This document shows positions 33,178 to 41,982 of a DNA stretch of 64,000 nt, one piece after another. Source of the stretch: Streptomyces noursei (GTDB lineage: Bacteria; Actinomycetota; Actinomycetes; Streptomycetales; Streptomycetaceae). The DNA is taken from assembly GCF_016917755.1 (NCBI RefSeq), contig NZ_CP070326.1, positions 4,030,001 through 4,094,000 on the forward strand. The letters run 5' to 3'. A program made the translations under genes and the position numbers. The notes beneath the pieces were generated by a model. It ran no database searches. It was not told where the DNA came from and saw only the letters and a list, made by a program, of their open reading frames with translations. Positions within the stretch are counted from its first letter, which is position 1. Every line of letters starts with the position of its first letter.

Positions 33178-34209
33178 TCAGGGGCGCAACGGGTCGGGCG
33201 CCGCCGGGTCCGCCCCGCCCGGATCGCGGCGGGCGGCGCCCCCGCCCGCGTACAACTCGGCGATCAGGGCCTCGATGTCCGGTTCGCGAACCGCCAGGTC
33301 CACCAGCGGATAGCGCGCGGCGATCGCCGTCACCAGGGGTGCCGCGCTCCGCTCGGCCGGGAACGCCAGCCACTGCCGCGGGCCCTCCACCTTCACCGTG
33401 CGGGCCCCGGGAACGCCCTCGATCGGCGGGAGTTCCTCGGCCAGGTCCACCACCAGGGTGCGCTCGCCGTCGGCGGCGGCGCGCAGCCCGGCCAGGTCCC
33501 CGTCAAAGACCAGCCGGCCGTGGTCGATGACCATCACCCGGTGGCACAACTGCTCGATGTCGGTGAGGTCGTGGGTGGTCAGCAGGACCGTGGTGCCCCG
33601 CTCGGCGTTGGTCTCCCGCAGGAACGAGCGGACCTTGGCCTTGCTGACGACGTCCAGGCCGATGGTCGGCTCGTCGAGGTAGAGCACGTCGGGGTCGTGC
33701 AGCAGCGCCGCGGTGATGTCGCCGCGCATCCGCTGGCCGAGCGAGAGCTGACGGACCGGGACGTCCAACAGCGGTGCCAGGTCGAGGAGTTCGATGCAGC
33801 GGTCGAGGTTGGCGCGGAAGACGGCGGCCGGGACCCGGTACATCCGGCGGACCAGCTCGTAGGAGTCCTTCAGCGGCAGGTCCCACCACAGGGTGGTGCG
33901 CTGCCCGAAGACCACTCCGATCCGGCGGGCGAGGCGGGCGCGTTGCAGGGAAGGGTCGATGCCGGCGACCCGCAGCCGGCCGCCGCTGGGTACCAGGATG
34001 CCGGTCAGCATCTTGATGGTGGTGGACTTCCCGGCGCCGTTGGGGCCGATGTACCCGACCATCTCGCCGCGCGGCACCTGGAAGGTGAGGCCGTCGACGG
34101 CCCGCACCTCGTGCCGGGTGCGGCGCAGCCGGCCCGCCCGGCGGCGGACGGTGAAGACCTTCTCGACGCTGTCCAGCTCGATCAGCGGCTCCGCGGCCAC
34201 CCCATCCAT
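33178..34209 (-). CDS. ABC-2 type exporter ATP-binding protein
   Basis: 343 residues. Walker A GPNGAGKST near residue 58, signature LSLGQRMR, Walker B LYLDEPTIGLD, switch TTHD. The signature without GGQQQ and the GQRTTLWWDLPL segment mark the COG4586 group, which pairs with two dissimilar ABC-2 permeases (COG4587 and COG3694), both encoded here. Transcribed last, 103 bp after the second permease. Substrate unknown; these systems often export drugs or cell-surface components. Confidence 0.85.
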   Translation of the reverse strand: MDGVAAEPLIELDSVEKVFTVRRRAGRLRRTRHEVRAVDGLTFQVPRGEMVGYIGPNGAGKSTTIKMLTGILVPSGGRLRVAGIDPSLQRARLARRIGVVFGQRTTLWWDLPLKDSYELVRRMYRVPAAVFRANLDRCIELLDLAPLLDVPVRQLSLGQRMRGDITAALLHDPDVLYLDEPTIGLDVVSKAKVRSFLRETNAERGTTVLLTTHDLTDIEQLCHRVMVIDHGRLVFDGDLAGLRAAADGERTLVVDLAEELPPIEGVPGARTVKVEGPRQWLAFPAERSAAPLVTAIAARYPLVDLAVREPDIEALIAELYAGGGAARRDPGGADPAAPDPLRP

Positions 34210-34312
34210 CGCGACAACTCCCTTTCCTCTGCGCTTCGTTGATCCGGAGCGTGGCGTCCGGCATTTGGTGTCCGGCGTTCGGTGTGCAGTGTGCGGTGTT
34301 GGATATCCGGCG

Positions 34313-35161
34313 TCAGCTGCCGGTGCTGCGGTAGGCGCGGACGCCGTGCCGCCAGGCCAGCGCCGCGCCGGCGACCATCAGGGCGGCCACGGCGGGCCCC
34401 AGGAAGGCGGTCCAGGGCGGCAGCCCGAGCGGGTAGGGGCGGCCCAGCAGCCACAGTGCGGGCAGCCAGTTGACGAAGGCCAGCGGGACGATGAAGGTGA
34501 CCCCGCGGATCAGGTCGCGGGCGAACACCGTCGGCGGGTACTGGAGCAGCGCGTTGCCGCCGTAGGTGAGGGAGTTCTGCAGCTCGGCGGCGTCCTGCGC
34601 CCAGAACTGGAAGGCCGCCCCGGCGGTGAAGACCGCGCCGAAGATCACCGCGCCGCACACCACCATCAGCGGCACCATCAGGATCCGGCCGGGCGTCCAG
34701 TCCACCTCGATCCGGCCGGTCGACCAGAGCAGCACCAACAGCCCCTGGGAGGTACGGCCCAGGCGGCGCAGCGCGAACCGGTCCGCGGCGATCTGGGCGT
34801 AGACCGGGGCGGGGCGCAGCAGCAGGGTGTCGAGGGTGCCGTCGCGGATCCGGGCGCCGAGCCGCTCGGCGTTGCCGACCGCCAGGTCCGCCAGGCCCAG
34901 CGAGAGACTGCAGGTGCCGTAGAGGAAGGCGACCTCGGGGAGGGCGAAGCCGCCGAGCGCGTGGACACGGGAGAACATCAGCAGCAGCGCGACGAAGTCC
35001 AGTGCGCTGGAGGCGAAGTTGCCGAGCGTCATCAAGGCGAACGACGTCCGGTAGGCGAGCGTGGAGCGCACCCACATCCAGGCGATCAGGCCGTAGGCGC
35101 GGCCCCCCTCCCCCAGGGTCCGCAGCCGGCCGTCCGCCGTCCCGTCGTGCCGCCTAGCCAC
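34313..35161 (-). CDS. ABC-2 type exporter permease, COG3694-like
   Basis: 282 residues with about six membrane spans. The segment RIRDGTLDTLLLRPAPVYAQI is characteristic. GTG 35161 overlaps the upstream permease gene by 8 bp. Forms the export channel with the product of 35154-35948. Confidence 0.8.
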   Translation of the reverse strand: MARRHDGTADGRLRTLGEGGRAYGLIAWMWVRSTLAYRTSFALMTLGNFASSALDFVALLLMFSRVHALGGFALPEVAFLYGTCSLSLGLADLAVGNAERLGARIRDGTLDTLLLRPAPVYAQIAADRFALRRLGRTSQGLLVLLWSTGRIEVDWTPGRILMVPLMVVCGAVIFGAVFTAGAAFQFWAQDAAELQNSLTYGGNALLQYPPTVFARDLIRGVTFIVPLAFVNWLPALWLLGRPYPLGLPPWTAFLGPAVAALMVAGAALAWRHGVRAYRSTGS

Positions 35162-35948
35162 CGTGGACCACCACCTTGCGGGTGGCGGCGGACTGCAGCA
35201 GCCGTCCCAGCGCCAGCAGCGCCACCGCCCAGGCCGCCTGGAACGCCAGCCCGCGCAGCAGCGCCCCGCCGGTCCGCGCGCCGATCAGGACGTCGGCCGG
35301 CACCTGCAGGAGCGCCGCCCACGGCAGCAGTTGGGCGAGGTCGGACAGCCCGTCGGGGAAGACCCGCAGCGGCAGCACCATCCCGGAGAAGAACATGCAG
35401 GACAGGCCGCTGATCATGGCCAGTCCCGAGCTGTCCAGCAGCCAGAACGTCGACAGCGCGACGAGGTAGCGCAGTGCGAAGCTGACCACCACGCCCAGCA
35501 GTGCCGACAGCAGGAACCAGCCCCAGGTCAGCGGGTCGCCGGGGAGCGCCAGCGGGAAGGCCAGGGCGCCCACCGCCATCGGCGCCACGCCGCGGCCGAA
35601 CAGCTGGATGCCGGCTCGGCCCAGATCCGCGGCGAGCCACCACAGCTGGAGGTCGGCCGGCCGGTAGAGATCCACCGCGACGTCGCCGCTGCGGATCCGT
35701 TCCTGGAGTTCGGACAGGCCGCCGGTGGCGATCATGGCGACGGCCAGCAGCGCCTGCCCGGCCCAGACGAAGGTCAGCGCCTGCGCCGGGCCGTAGCCGC
35801 CCAGGTGCGGCCGCTGGTCCCACAGGGCGAGGTAGGCGTAGGCGATGATGAAGCCGAAGACGGTGTTGGTGACGATGCCCGCGGCGGTGGCGGCGCGATA
35901 GGTGGCGTACCGCCGGAAGCTGCCGGCCGCCACCGCCATGTACAACAC
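35154..35948 (-). CDS. ABC-2 type exporter permease, COG4587-like
   Basis: 264 residues with about six spans. It contains ELQERIRSGDVAVDLYRPADLQLWWLA, parallel to the motif in the other permease. GTG 35948 is chosen because GGGGAG lies 6 bases upstream; ATG 35939 is the alternative. First gene of the three-gene exporter operon. Confidence 0.8.
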   Translation of the reverse strand: MLYMAVAAGSFRRYATYRAATAAGIVTNTVFGFIIAYAYLALWDQRPHLGGYGPAQALTFVWAGQALLAVAMIATGGLSELQERIRSGDVAVDLYRPADLQLWWLAADLGRAGIQLFGRGVAPMAVGALAFPLALPGDPLTWGWFLLSALLGVVVSFALRYLVALSTFWLLDSSGLAMISGLSCMFFSGMVLPLRVFPDGLSDLAQLLPWAALLQVPADVLIGARTGGALLRGLAFQAAWAVALLALGRLLQSAATRKVVVHGG

Positions 35949-36322
35949 GCCGTGCTCCCCGCGCTCTTGGTCGGTCCCGTCCGGGGGCGTGCGGGCGGGG
36001 AAGCACCGGAGCCTAAGGTGCACCCGCGGCGGGCACCATCGATTTATCACTCGTTCGGGTGAGGCGGGGGCGCCATTCGGCCTGTCACCGGGCGGACGCG
36101 GGTGCGCGCCACCCCTGGCGACCGGGACACATGATGCGAAAGTTGCCTACCGGGCGTCAGTTGCCTTTTCCGGCATAGCGCATGGACCACCGCACGGCAT
36201 CTGCAACCGCACCGGTACGGCCGCATCCCGGTACGACGCCGGTCCCGACGCCCCACCGGTCCTGACACGACACCGCTCCGCCGCGGTACAACCTCCGGCG
36301 GTGGCCGAGGAGTCACACAGAC
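35949..36322. other. Divergent promoter region (exporter / penicillin-binding protein)
   Basis: 374 bases with no supported gene. The AT-richest part is 36130-36180, where TTGCCT occurs twice (near 36142 and 36161); I could not fix a -10 box. A GAGGAG ribosome site lies about 12 bases before ATG 36323. Confidence 0.45.
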
Positions 36323-38623
36323 ATGAGCGACGACGCGCGGCACGACGGCACGGGCAGCGAGCACGGCGAGACCGGCGAGACCGGCGAGACCGGCGAGACC
36401 GGCGAGGCAGCCGCCGACCGCCCCCGGCGCACGGGCTGGCGCCGGCTCCTGCCGACCTGGCGGATGGTGGTGGGGGGCGTGCTGCTCTTCCTGCTGCTGA
36501 TCGTGGGCGGGCTGACCGCCGGCTACCTCCTCGTCGGCATCCCGCCCGCCAACAGCGCCGCGAAGGCGCAGAGCAACGTCTACCTCTACTCCGACGGCAC
36601 GGAACTGGCCCGCGACGGCGACGTGAACCGCGAGAACGTCCCGCTCGGCCAGGTGCCCAGGACCGTCCAGCGGGCCGTACTGGCCGCCGAGGACCGGGAC
36701 TTCTACTCCGAGTCCGCGGTCGACCCGGCCGCGATGCTGCGCGCCGCCTGGAACACCGTTACAGGCAAGGGGAAGCAGTCCGGCTCCACCATCACCCAGC
36801 AGTACGTCAAGAACTACTACCTCGGCCAGGAACAGACCCTCACCCGCAAGGCCAAGGAGTTCTTCATCGCCATCAAGCTGGACCGCGAGGAGAGCAAGGA
36901 CGAGATCCTGCAGGGCTACCTCAACACCAGCTACTACGGCCGCAACGCCTACGGCATCCAGGCCGCCGCCCGGGCGTACTACGGCAAGGACGTCGGCGCG
37001 CTCACCACCTCCGAGGGCGCCTACCTCGCCGCTCTCCTCAACGCCCCCAGCGCCTACGACATCACCGCCCACCCCGAGAACCGACCGCGCGCCCTGGCCC
37101 GTTGGAACTACGTCCTGGACGGCATGGTCAAGCAGAAGTGGCTCGGCCGCGCCGAACGCACCGCGATGGCCTTCCCCGCCCTCACCCGGGCCCCCGCCTC
37201 CGCCGGCCTCTCCGGCCAGCGCGGCTACCTCGTCGAAGCGGTCCGGGACTACCTCACCGGCCACGACATCCTCGACGACGGCACCCTGCGGGCCGGCGGC
37301 TACCGCATCACCACCACCATCGACCACAAGCGGCAGAACGCCTTCGTCAAGGCCGTCCGCACCCGGCTGATGGACCGACTCGACGGCCACCGCACGGTGG
37401 ACGGCTACGTCCGGGCCGGCGGCGCCTCCATCGACCCCGCCACCGGCCGGGTCGTCGCCCTCTACGGCGGCATCGACTACGCCAAGCAGTTCGTCAACAG
37501 CGCCACCCGCCGCGACTACCAGGTCGGCTCCACCTTCAAGCCGCTCGTCTTCGCCTCCGCCGTCCAGAACGCATCCGTCACCCAGGACGGCTCCCCGATC
37601 ACCCCCAACACCGTCTACGACGGCACCAACAAGCGGATGACCCTCAGTCACGGCCACCCCACCGGCTTCGCCCCCGGCAACGAGGACGACCACTCCTACG
37701 GCCCGATCACCGTCACCGAGGCCACCGACAAGTCCGTCAACGCGGTCTACGCGCAGATGGGCATCGACGTCGGCCCGGACACCGTCCGCAAGACCGCGGT
37801 GGCCCTCGGCATCCCCGCCGACACCCCCAGCCTCGCCACCTCCCAGGGCGCCATCTCCCTGGGCACCGCGACGCCCAGCGTGCTGGACATGACCCAGGTC
37901 TACGCGACCCTGGCGCACCACGGCCGGCAGCGCCCGTACACCCTGATCGACCACGTCACCAAGGCCGGCGAGGCCATCGACCTGCCGGAGCGCGAGGAGA
38001 CCGCCGCCGTCGAGCGGGCCGCCGCCGACACCACCACCCAGATCCTGCGCAGCGTCGTCGAGGGCGGCACCGGCACCGCCGCGCAGGCCGCCGGGCGCCC
38101 GGCGGCCGGCAAGACCGGCACCGCGGAGCAGGACAAGGCCGCCTGGTTCGCCGGCTACACCCCCGACCTGGCCACCGTCGTCGCCGTCCTGGGCCAGCAC
38201 CCGGAGACCGCCGTCCAGGAACCGCTCTACGGAGCCGCCGGGCGGGACCGCCTCAACGGCGGCGACTTCCCCGCCCAGATCTGGGCCGACTACACCGCGG
38301 CGGCGCTGGCCGGCCGCCCCGCCCGCGACTTCGACCTCCGGCTCCAGGACGGCGCCGAGCCGAGCCCGTCCGCCGCGCCGTCCGCCGACGACTCGGAGTC
38401 GGCGAGCGATTCGGACTCGCCCAGCACCGGCCCGACCGACAGCGCCACGCCCACCGGCAGCGGGGCGCCGACCGGCACCGGCGCCCCCACCGGCCCGACC
38501 GGCCAACCGACCCTCCCGCCGACCCCCACCGAGGTGCCGACCACCGCCGAACCCACCGAGGAGTTCCCGACCGTGGGCCCGCCGGACGCCGACGAGTACG
38601 CGCAACGGTGGACCGGCGGCTAG
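36323..38623 (+). CDS. Bifunctional penicillin-binding protein (transglycosylase/transpeptidase)
   Basis: 766 residues. After a cytoplasmic tail with a GET repeat and a membrane span (about 49-70) come a GT51 glycosyltransferase domain (catalytic Glu123 in AAEDRDFY, then GSTITQQYVKNYY) and a transpeptidase domain with Ser403-x-x-Lys406 (GSTFKP), Ser471-x-Asn473 (KSVN) and Lys597-Thr-Gly. Both activities look intact, so it can polymerise and cross-link peptidoglycan. The C-terminal 75 residues are Ser/Thr/Pro-rich and extracellular. This is class A PBP architecture. Confidence 0.92.
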   Translation: MSDDARHDGTGSEHGETGETGETGETGEAAADRPRRTGWRRLLPTWRMVVGGVLLFLLLIVGGLTAGYLLVGIPPANSAAKAQSNVYLYSDGTELARDGDVNRENVPLGQVPRTVQRAVLAAEDRDFYSESAVDPAAMLRAAWNTVTGKGKQSGSTITQQYVKNYYLGQEQTLTRKAKEFFIAIKLDREESKDEILQGYLNTSYYGRNAYGIQAAARAYYGKDVGALTTSEGAYLAALLNAPSAYDITAHPENRPRALARWNYVLDGMVKQKWLGRAERTAMAFPALTRAPASAGLSGQRGYLVEAVRDYLTGHDILDDGTLRAGGYRITTTIDHKRQNAFVKAVRTRLMDRLDGHRTVDGYVRAGGASIDPATGRVVALYGGIDYAKQFVNSATRRDYQVGSTFKPLVFASAVQNASVTQDGSPITPNTVYDGTNKRMTLSHGHPTGFAPGNEDDHSYGPITVTEATDKSVNAVYAQMGIDVGPDTVRKTAVALGIPADTPSLATSQGAISLGTATPSVLDMTQVYATLAHHGRQRPYTLIDHVTKAGEAIDLPEREETAAVERAAADTTTQILRSVVEGGTGTAAQAAGRPAAGKTGTAEQDKAAWFAGYTPDLATVVAVLGQHPETAVQEPLYGAAGRDRLNGGDFPAQIWADYTAAALAGRPARDFDLRLQDGAEPSPSAAPSADDSESASDSDSPSTGPTDSATPTGSGAPTGTGAPTGPTGQPTLPPTPTEVPTTAEPTEEFPTVGPPDADEYAQRWTGG

Positions 38624-38624
38624 C

Positions 38625-38648
38625 CACCGGCGAGCGGGTCGGCCGGTG
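38625..38648. terminator. Small hairpin between convergent genes
   Basis: A 7-bp stem (CACCGGC with GCCGGTG) with a 10-base loop directly after the penicillin-binding protein gene and before the end of the convergent exporter gene. Confidence 0.5.
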
Positions 38649-38652
38649 AACC

Positions 38653-38973
38653 TCAGTGGCCGGACGTCGCCTTCAGGCCGACGACGGCGACCAACAGCAG
38701 ACAGATGAAGAAGATCCGGGCGGCGGTCGCGGGCTCGCCGAGCACCAGCATCCCGACCACCGCCGCGCCGGCCGCGCCGATGCCGACCCAGACGCCGTAG
38801 GCGGTGCCGATCGGCAGGGTCCGGGCCGCGTAGGAGAGCAGCACCATGCTGACGACGATGCCCGCGCCGGTGGCGACACTGGGCCACAGCCGGGTGAATC
38901 CGTCGGTGAACTTCATGCCGATCGACCAGCCGACCTCCAGCAGGCCGGCGACGACGAGCAGGATCCATGCCAT
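38653..38973 (-). CDS. sugE: SMR-family guanidinium exporter (Gdx/SugE type)
   Basis: 106 residues, four membrane spans. The opening MAWILLVVAGLLEVGWSIGMKFTDGFTRLWPS closely follows SugE/Gdx proteins, with the essential Glu13. The TLPIGTAYGVWVGIGAAGA block supports the SugE rather than the EmrE branch. It should work as a dual-topology homodimer exchanging guanidinium for protons. ATG 38973 follows GGAGG at 7 bases. A guanidine-III riboswitch in its leader independently supports the substrate. Confidence 0.9.
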   Translation of the reverse strand: MAWILLVVAGLLEVGWSIGMKFTDGFTRLWPSVATGAGIVVSMVLLSYAARTLPIGTAYGVWVGIGAAGAAVVGMLVLGEPATAARIFFICLLLVAVVGLKATSGH

Positions 38974-39006
38974 GACGGCACCTCCGTGAAAGGACTTCAA
39001 CAGGGG

Positions 39007-39048
39007 TGCGTCGTCTTGTCCTGACCCGGTACGGCGCGTCTCGTCGGG
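39007..39048 (-). promoter_or_regulatory. Guanidine-III riboswitch (ykkC-III) upstream of the guanidinium exporter
   Basis: On the minus strand the 42-base segment starts CCCGACGAG, continues CGCGCCGTACCGGGTCAGGAC and ends AAGACGACGC. These are the conserved blocks of the compact guanidine-III pseudoknot RNA. It ends 33 bases before the exporter start codon, close enough to affect access to the GGAGG site. Ligand binding should turn the exporter on. Confidence 0.88.
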
Positions 39049-39068
39049 TTGCCACCGAGGCTAGCAAA

Positions 39069-39116
39069 GGGCTCCCCCGCAGGTGGTGACGCGGATCACC
39101 ACCCGTGAGGGAGCCC
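39069..39116 (-). terminator. Two-stem terminator after the GroES-like gene
   Basis: Outer arms GGGCTCCC/GGGAGCCC (39069-39076, 39109-39116) enclose an inner stem GGTGGTGA/TCACCACC (39082-39089, 39096-39103). It lies between the GroES-like stop codon and the riboswitch and would insulate the exporter gene. Confidence 0.7.
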
Positions 39117-39135
39117 CTCCGGCACAGCTGCGGCG

Positions 39136-39486
39136 CTACAGGTACAGGCCGGTCGAGTCCTCCGCGCCCTCCAGGCGCTCCGCGGCCACCGCATGCAGAT
39201 CGCGCTCGCGCATCAGCACGTACGCCACCCCGCGCACCTCGACCTCGGCCCGGTCCTCGGGGTCGTACAGCACCCGGTCGCCCACCTCGACGGTCCGTAC
39301 GTTCTGCCCCACCGCGACCACCTCGGCCCAGGCCAGGCGGCGGCCGACCGCCGCGGTCGCGGGAATGACGATGCCCCCGGACGAGCGCCGCTCGCCCTCG
39401 GGGATGTCCGTCCGGACCAGCACGCGGTCGTGCAGCATCCGGATCGGCAGCTTGTCGTGGGTGTCCTTGGTGTTATTCGGGCTCAC
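39136..39486 (-). CDS. GroES-like co-chaperonin family protein
   Basis: 116 residues, slightly longer than GroES (about 100). It has the LHDRVLVRTDIPEGERRSSGGIVIP opening with the mobile-loop region, a VVAVG turn and GDRVLYDPEDRAEVEVRGVAYVLMRERDL. No groEL adjoins, so it is probably a secondary GroES-like protein and not the main operon copy. The start is GTG 39486; Met17 is a shorter alternative. Confidence 0.75.
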   Translation of the reverse strand: MSPNNTKDTHDKLPIRMLHDRVLVRTDIPEGERRSSGGIVIPATAAVGRRLAWAEVVAVGQNVRTVEVGDRVLYDPEDRAEVEVRGVAYVLMRERDLHAVAAERLEGAEDSTGLYL

Positions 39487-39577
39487 GGCATGACCGTACC
39501 TGCCCGACGGCGACGATCATGCACCGCGGGCCGGATCCGAGGAGCCCGACGGCCCCGCCCGACGCCCCCGCGGGACG

Positions 39578-39898
39578 CTACTTGTGGCGCTTCTTGGAAC
39601 CCAGCGCGAGCAGGCCCACCACGGCCACGCCGATCATGGCCACCGGAATGATGCGCTCCAGCCGCGGCGCCCCCTCCTCGGACACCAGCTGACCGCGTAC
39701 GTCCGAGACCAGGCGGTTGACGGCCACATAGGCCCGGCCCGCCGTGCGATCCACGGCCGCCGACGCCTTCGCCTTCGCATCGTCCATGATCGTCTTGGGA
39801 TGGAGCCGGACGCCGATCTCGTCGAGCGTCACGGCGAGATCCTGCCGCCTGCGGACGATGTCCGCCTCGATCTGCGCAGGGGTCCTGGCTTCCGACAC
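39578..39898 (-). CDS. DUF3618 family membrane protein
   Basis: 106 residues. The N-terminal block SEARTPAQIEADIVRRRQDLAVTLDEIGVRLHPKTIMDDAK is the DUF3618 signature, predicted coiled coil; a single membrane span (IIPVAMIGVAVVGLLALG) lies near the C-terminus, followed by a basic SKKRHK. GTG 39898 follows GGAGG at 7 bases. Function unknown. Confidence 0.8.
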   Translation of the reverse strand: MSEARTPAQIEADIVRRRQDLAVTLDEIGVRLHPKTIMDDAKAKASAAVDRTAGRAYVAVNRLVSDVRGQLVSEEGAPRLERIIPVAMIGVAVVGLLALGSKKRHK

Positions 39899-40161
39899 CG
39901 CGCCGCCTCCGTCATCTCGTGCCGATGCGTACAAGGGGCCGGACACGTTCCGGATCTGCCCCGTGCGGAACCGGCCACCCGATCATGTGCCGATTCGTGA
40001 AGGACAGTCTGTCAGCTCCCACCCGCGGGCGCCCCACAGCACCCCCGTTTCGCGCCGCCCCGACGCCCCCGACGCCGTTCCGGCGCGCCGACAGGGCCTA
40101 ATGTCGGGGGCGTACCACCGACCCATCCGCAGCACCCACCGCAAGGAGACGGAGACCCACC

Positions 40162-40629
40162 ATGAGTGAGCGACTCCAGCCCGGCGACACCGCACCCGCC
40201 TTCACGCTCCCCGACGCCGACGGCAAGCAGGTCTCGCTCGCCGACCACAAGGGGCGCAAGGTCATCGTCTACTTCTACCCGGCCGCGCTGACCCCCGGCT
40301 GCACCAAGCAGGCGTGCGACTTCACCGACAACCTCGACTTCCTCGCCGGCCACGGCTACGACGTCATCGGCATCTCCCCCGACAAGCCGGAGAAACTCGC
40401 GAAGTTCCGCGAGAAGGAGGACCTCAAGGTCACCCTGCTCGGCGACCCGGACAAGGAGGTGCTCACCGCCTACGGCGCCTTCGGCGAGAAGAAGCTCTAC
40501 GGCAAGACGGTCACCGGGGTGATCCGCTCCACCGTCGTCGTCGACGAGGACGGCAAGGTCGAGCGCGCGCTGTACAACGTCAAGGCCACCGGCCACGTCG
40601 CCAAGATCATCAAGGATCTGGGGCTGTAA
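40162..40629 (+). CDS. bcp: Thioredoxin-dependent thiol peroxidase (Bcp/PrxQ)
   Basis: 155 residues. Peroxiredoxin fold with peroxidatic Cys47 and nearby Cys52 in TPGCTKQACDF, the C-x4-C arrangement of PrxQ/Bcp enzymes. It reduces H2O2 and organic peroxides with thioredoxin. GTVTGVIRST and the lysine-rich surface fit the family. AAGGAG lies about 12 bases before ATG 40162. Single gene on its strand. Confidence 0.92.
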   Translation: MSERLQPGDTAPAFTLPDADGKQVSLADHKGRKVIVYFYPAALTPGCTKQACDFTDNLDFLAGHGYDVIGISPDKPEKLAKFREKEDLKVTLLGDPDKEVLTAYGAFGEKKLYGKTVTGVIRSTVVVDEDGKVERALYNVKATGHVAKIIKDLGL

Positions 40630-40701
40630 CCGGGACCCGGGCCGGCGCGCCGCACGGCGGCAACGCCGCCGCACCGCCGCCGGCCCGGCCGCGGCCACCG
40701 G

Positions 40702-41982
40702 CTACGGCGCCGGCACCGCCTCCGGGACCGTCACCACGGTCCGGTCCGGCAGCTCCAACACCGCCTCGGCGCCGCCCCCCTCGGCGGCACCGAACTCCAG
40801 CCGCGCGCCCAGCACCTCGGCCTGCCCTGCCGCGATCGTCAACCCCAGCCCGTGCCCCGTACCGCGCTCCGGCGCCGCCGTACGGAACCGCCGCGGCCCC
40901 TCCGCGCGCAGCTCCGCCGGATACCCCGGCCCGTGGTCCCGCACCACGATCCGCGATCCGGCCACCACCACCTCGATCGGCGGCTCGCCGTGCTTGGCCG
41001 CGTTCGCCAGCAGGTTCACCAGGACCCGCTCCACCCGCCGCCGGTCCGTCTCCACGATCTCCGGCTCGCCCTCGACCGTCACCGACACCGCGAGGTCGTC
41101 CACCCCACGCTGCCGCGCCGCCCGCTGCACGATCCCGCGCACCAGCGACGGCAACTCACAGGCGTCCAGATCGGCCCGCTCCACCCCCGCGTCCAACCGC
41201 GAGACCTCCAGCAGGTCCTCCACCAGCCGCCGCATCGCCTGCGCCCGGTCCCGCACCAGCTCCACCGCCCGCGGCTCCGGCAACAGCTCCGCCGCCGCCA
41301 CCAGCCCCGCCACCGGCGTGCGCAGCTCGTGCGCCACGTCCGCGGTGAACTCCCGCTCCGCCTCCACCCGCGCCGCCAACGACATCGCCATGTGGTGCAC
41401 ACTGCGGCCCAACTCGGCCACCTCGTCCCGGCCGTTGCTGGCCAGCGCGTCCGCGTCCGGCGGCTCCCCCGCCGCGATCCGCCGCGCCGCCGCCGCGCTC
41501 AGCCGCAGCCGCCGCGACAGCCGCTGCGACACGAACCACGACACCACCGCCATCAGCACGACCGTGCCGCACCCCGCGATCAGCAGCGCCCGGTCCAGCG
41601 CCACCTGCGCCGGATCGTCCTCCGGATACGCCGCGGACACCGACAGCGAACGCGTCGGCCGGTCACCCTCGCCGCCGACCCCGGTCGCCGCCCACACCCG
41701 CGGGTCGTCGCCCCCGCTGAGATACGTCCCCGAGCGGTTGTGGAACACCGCCGCCCGCAGCGGCCGCGGCAACGTCGCGTCGTCCAGCTGGGCGCCCAGC
41801 GCCAACGTGCCGTCCCGCTCATAGATCTGCAGCGCCGAACTCAGCCGCTCGTCCTGATACGCCCGGGCCGACCGCTCCCGCTCGGCGTCGGCGATGTGGT
41901 GCACGGCAAAGCCGAGCACCACCACCGCAAGCGCCGTCATACCCGAAATGGCCAGGGCGATCCGGCCTCGAATGCCCATCAC
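40702..41982 (-). CDS. Sensor histidine kinase, orphan
   Basis: 426 residues. Membrane spans near 7-28 and 131-152 enclose an extracellular sensor of about 100 residues; then a HAMP linker, the H-box TADVAHELRTP (His218), the N-box LLANAAKHG, and G boxes RDHGPGYP and GTGHGLGLTI. It should autophosphorylate and signal to a response regulator, but none is encoded next to it. GTG 41982 overlaps the stop of the exported-protein gene (GTGA), which suggests that protein takes part in signalling. Confidence 0.88.
   Translation of the reverse strand: MMGIRGRIALAISGMTALAVVVLGFAVHHIADAERERSARAYQDERLSSALQIYERDGTLALGAQLDDATLPRPLRAAVFHNRSGTYLSGGDDPRVWAATGVGGEGDRPTRSLSVSAAYPEDDPAQVALDRALLIAGCGTVVLMAVVSWFVSQRLSRRLRLSAAAARRIAAGEPPDADALASNGRDEVAELGRSVHHMAMSLAARVEAEREFTADVAHELRTPVAGLVAAAELLPEPRAVELVRDRAQAMRRLVEDLLEVSRLDAGVERADLDACELPSLVRGIVQRAARQRGVDDLAVSVTVEGEPEIVETDRRRVERVLVNLLANAAKHGEPPIEVVVAGSRIVVRDHGPGYPAELRAEGPRRFRTAAPERGTGHGLGLTIAAGQAEVLGARLEFGAAEGGGAEAVLELPDRTVVTVPEAVPAP

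Noticed and set aside
36350..36410. GETGETGET tandem repeat at the start of the penicillin-binding protein
   Set aside because: A simple 9-bp coding repeat in a disordered cytoplasmic tail; common and not informative.
36047..39067. A 1006-codon minus-strand open frame across the penicillin-binding protein and exporter region
   Set aside because: It is antisense to a clear penicillin-binding protein gene with intact motifs; long open frames on the opposite strand are expected at this GC content.
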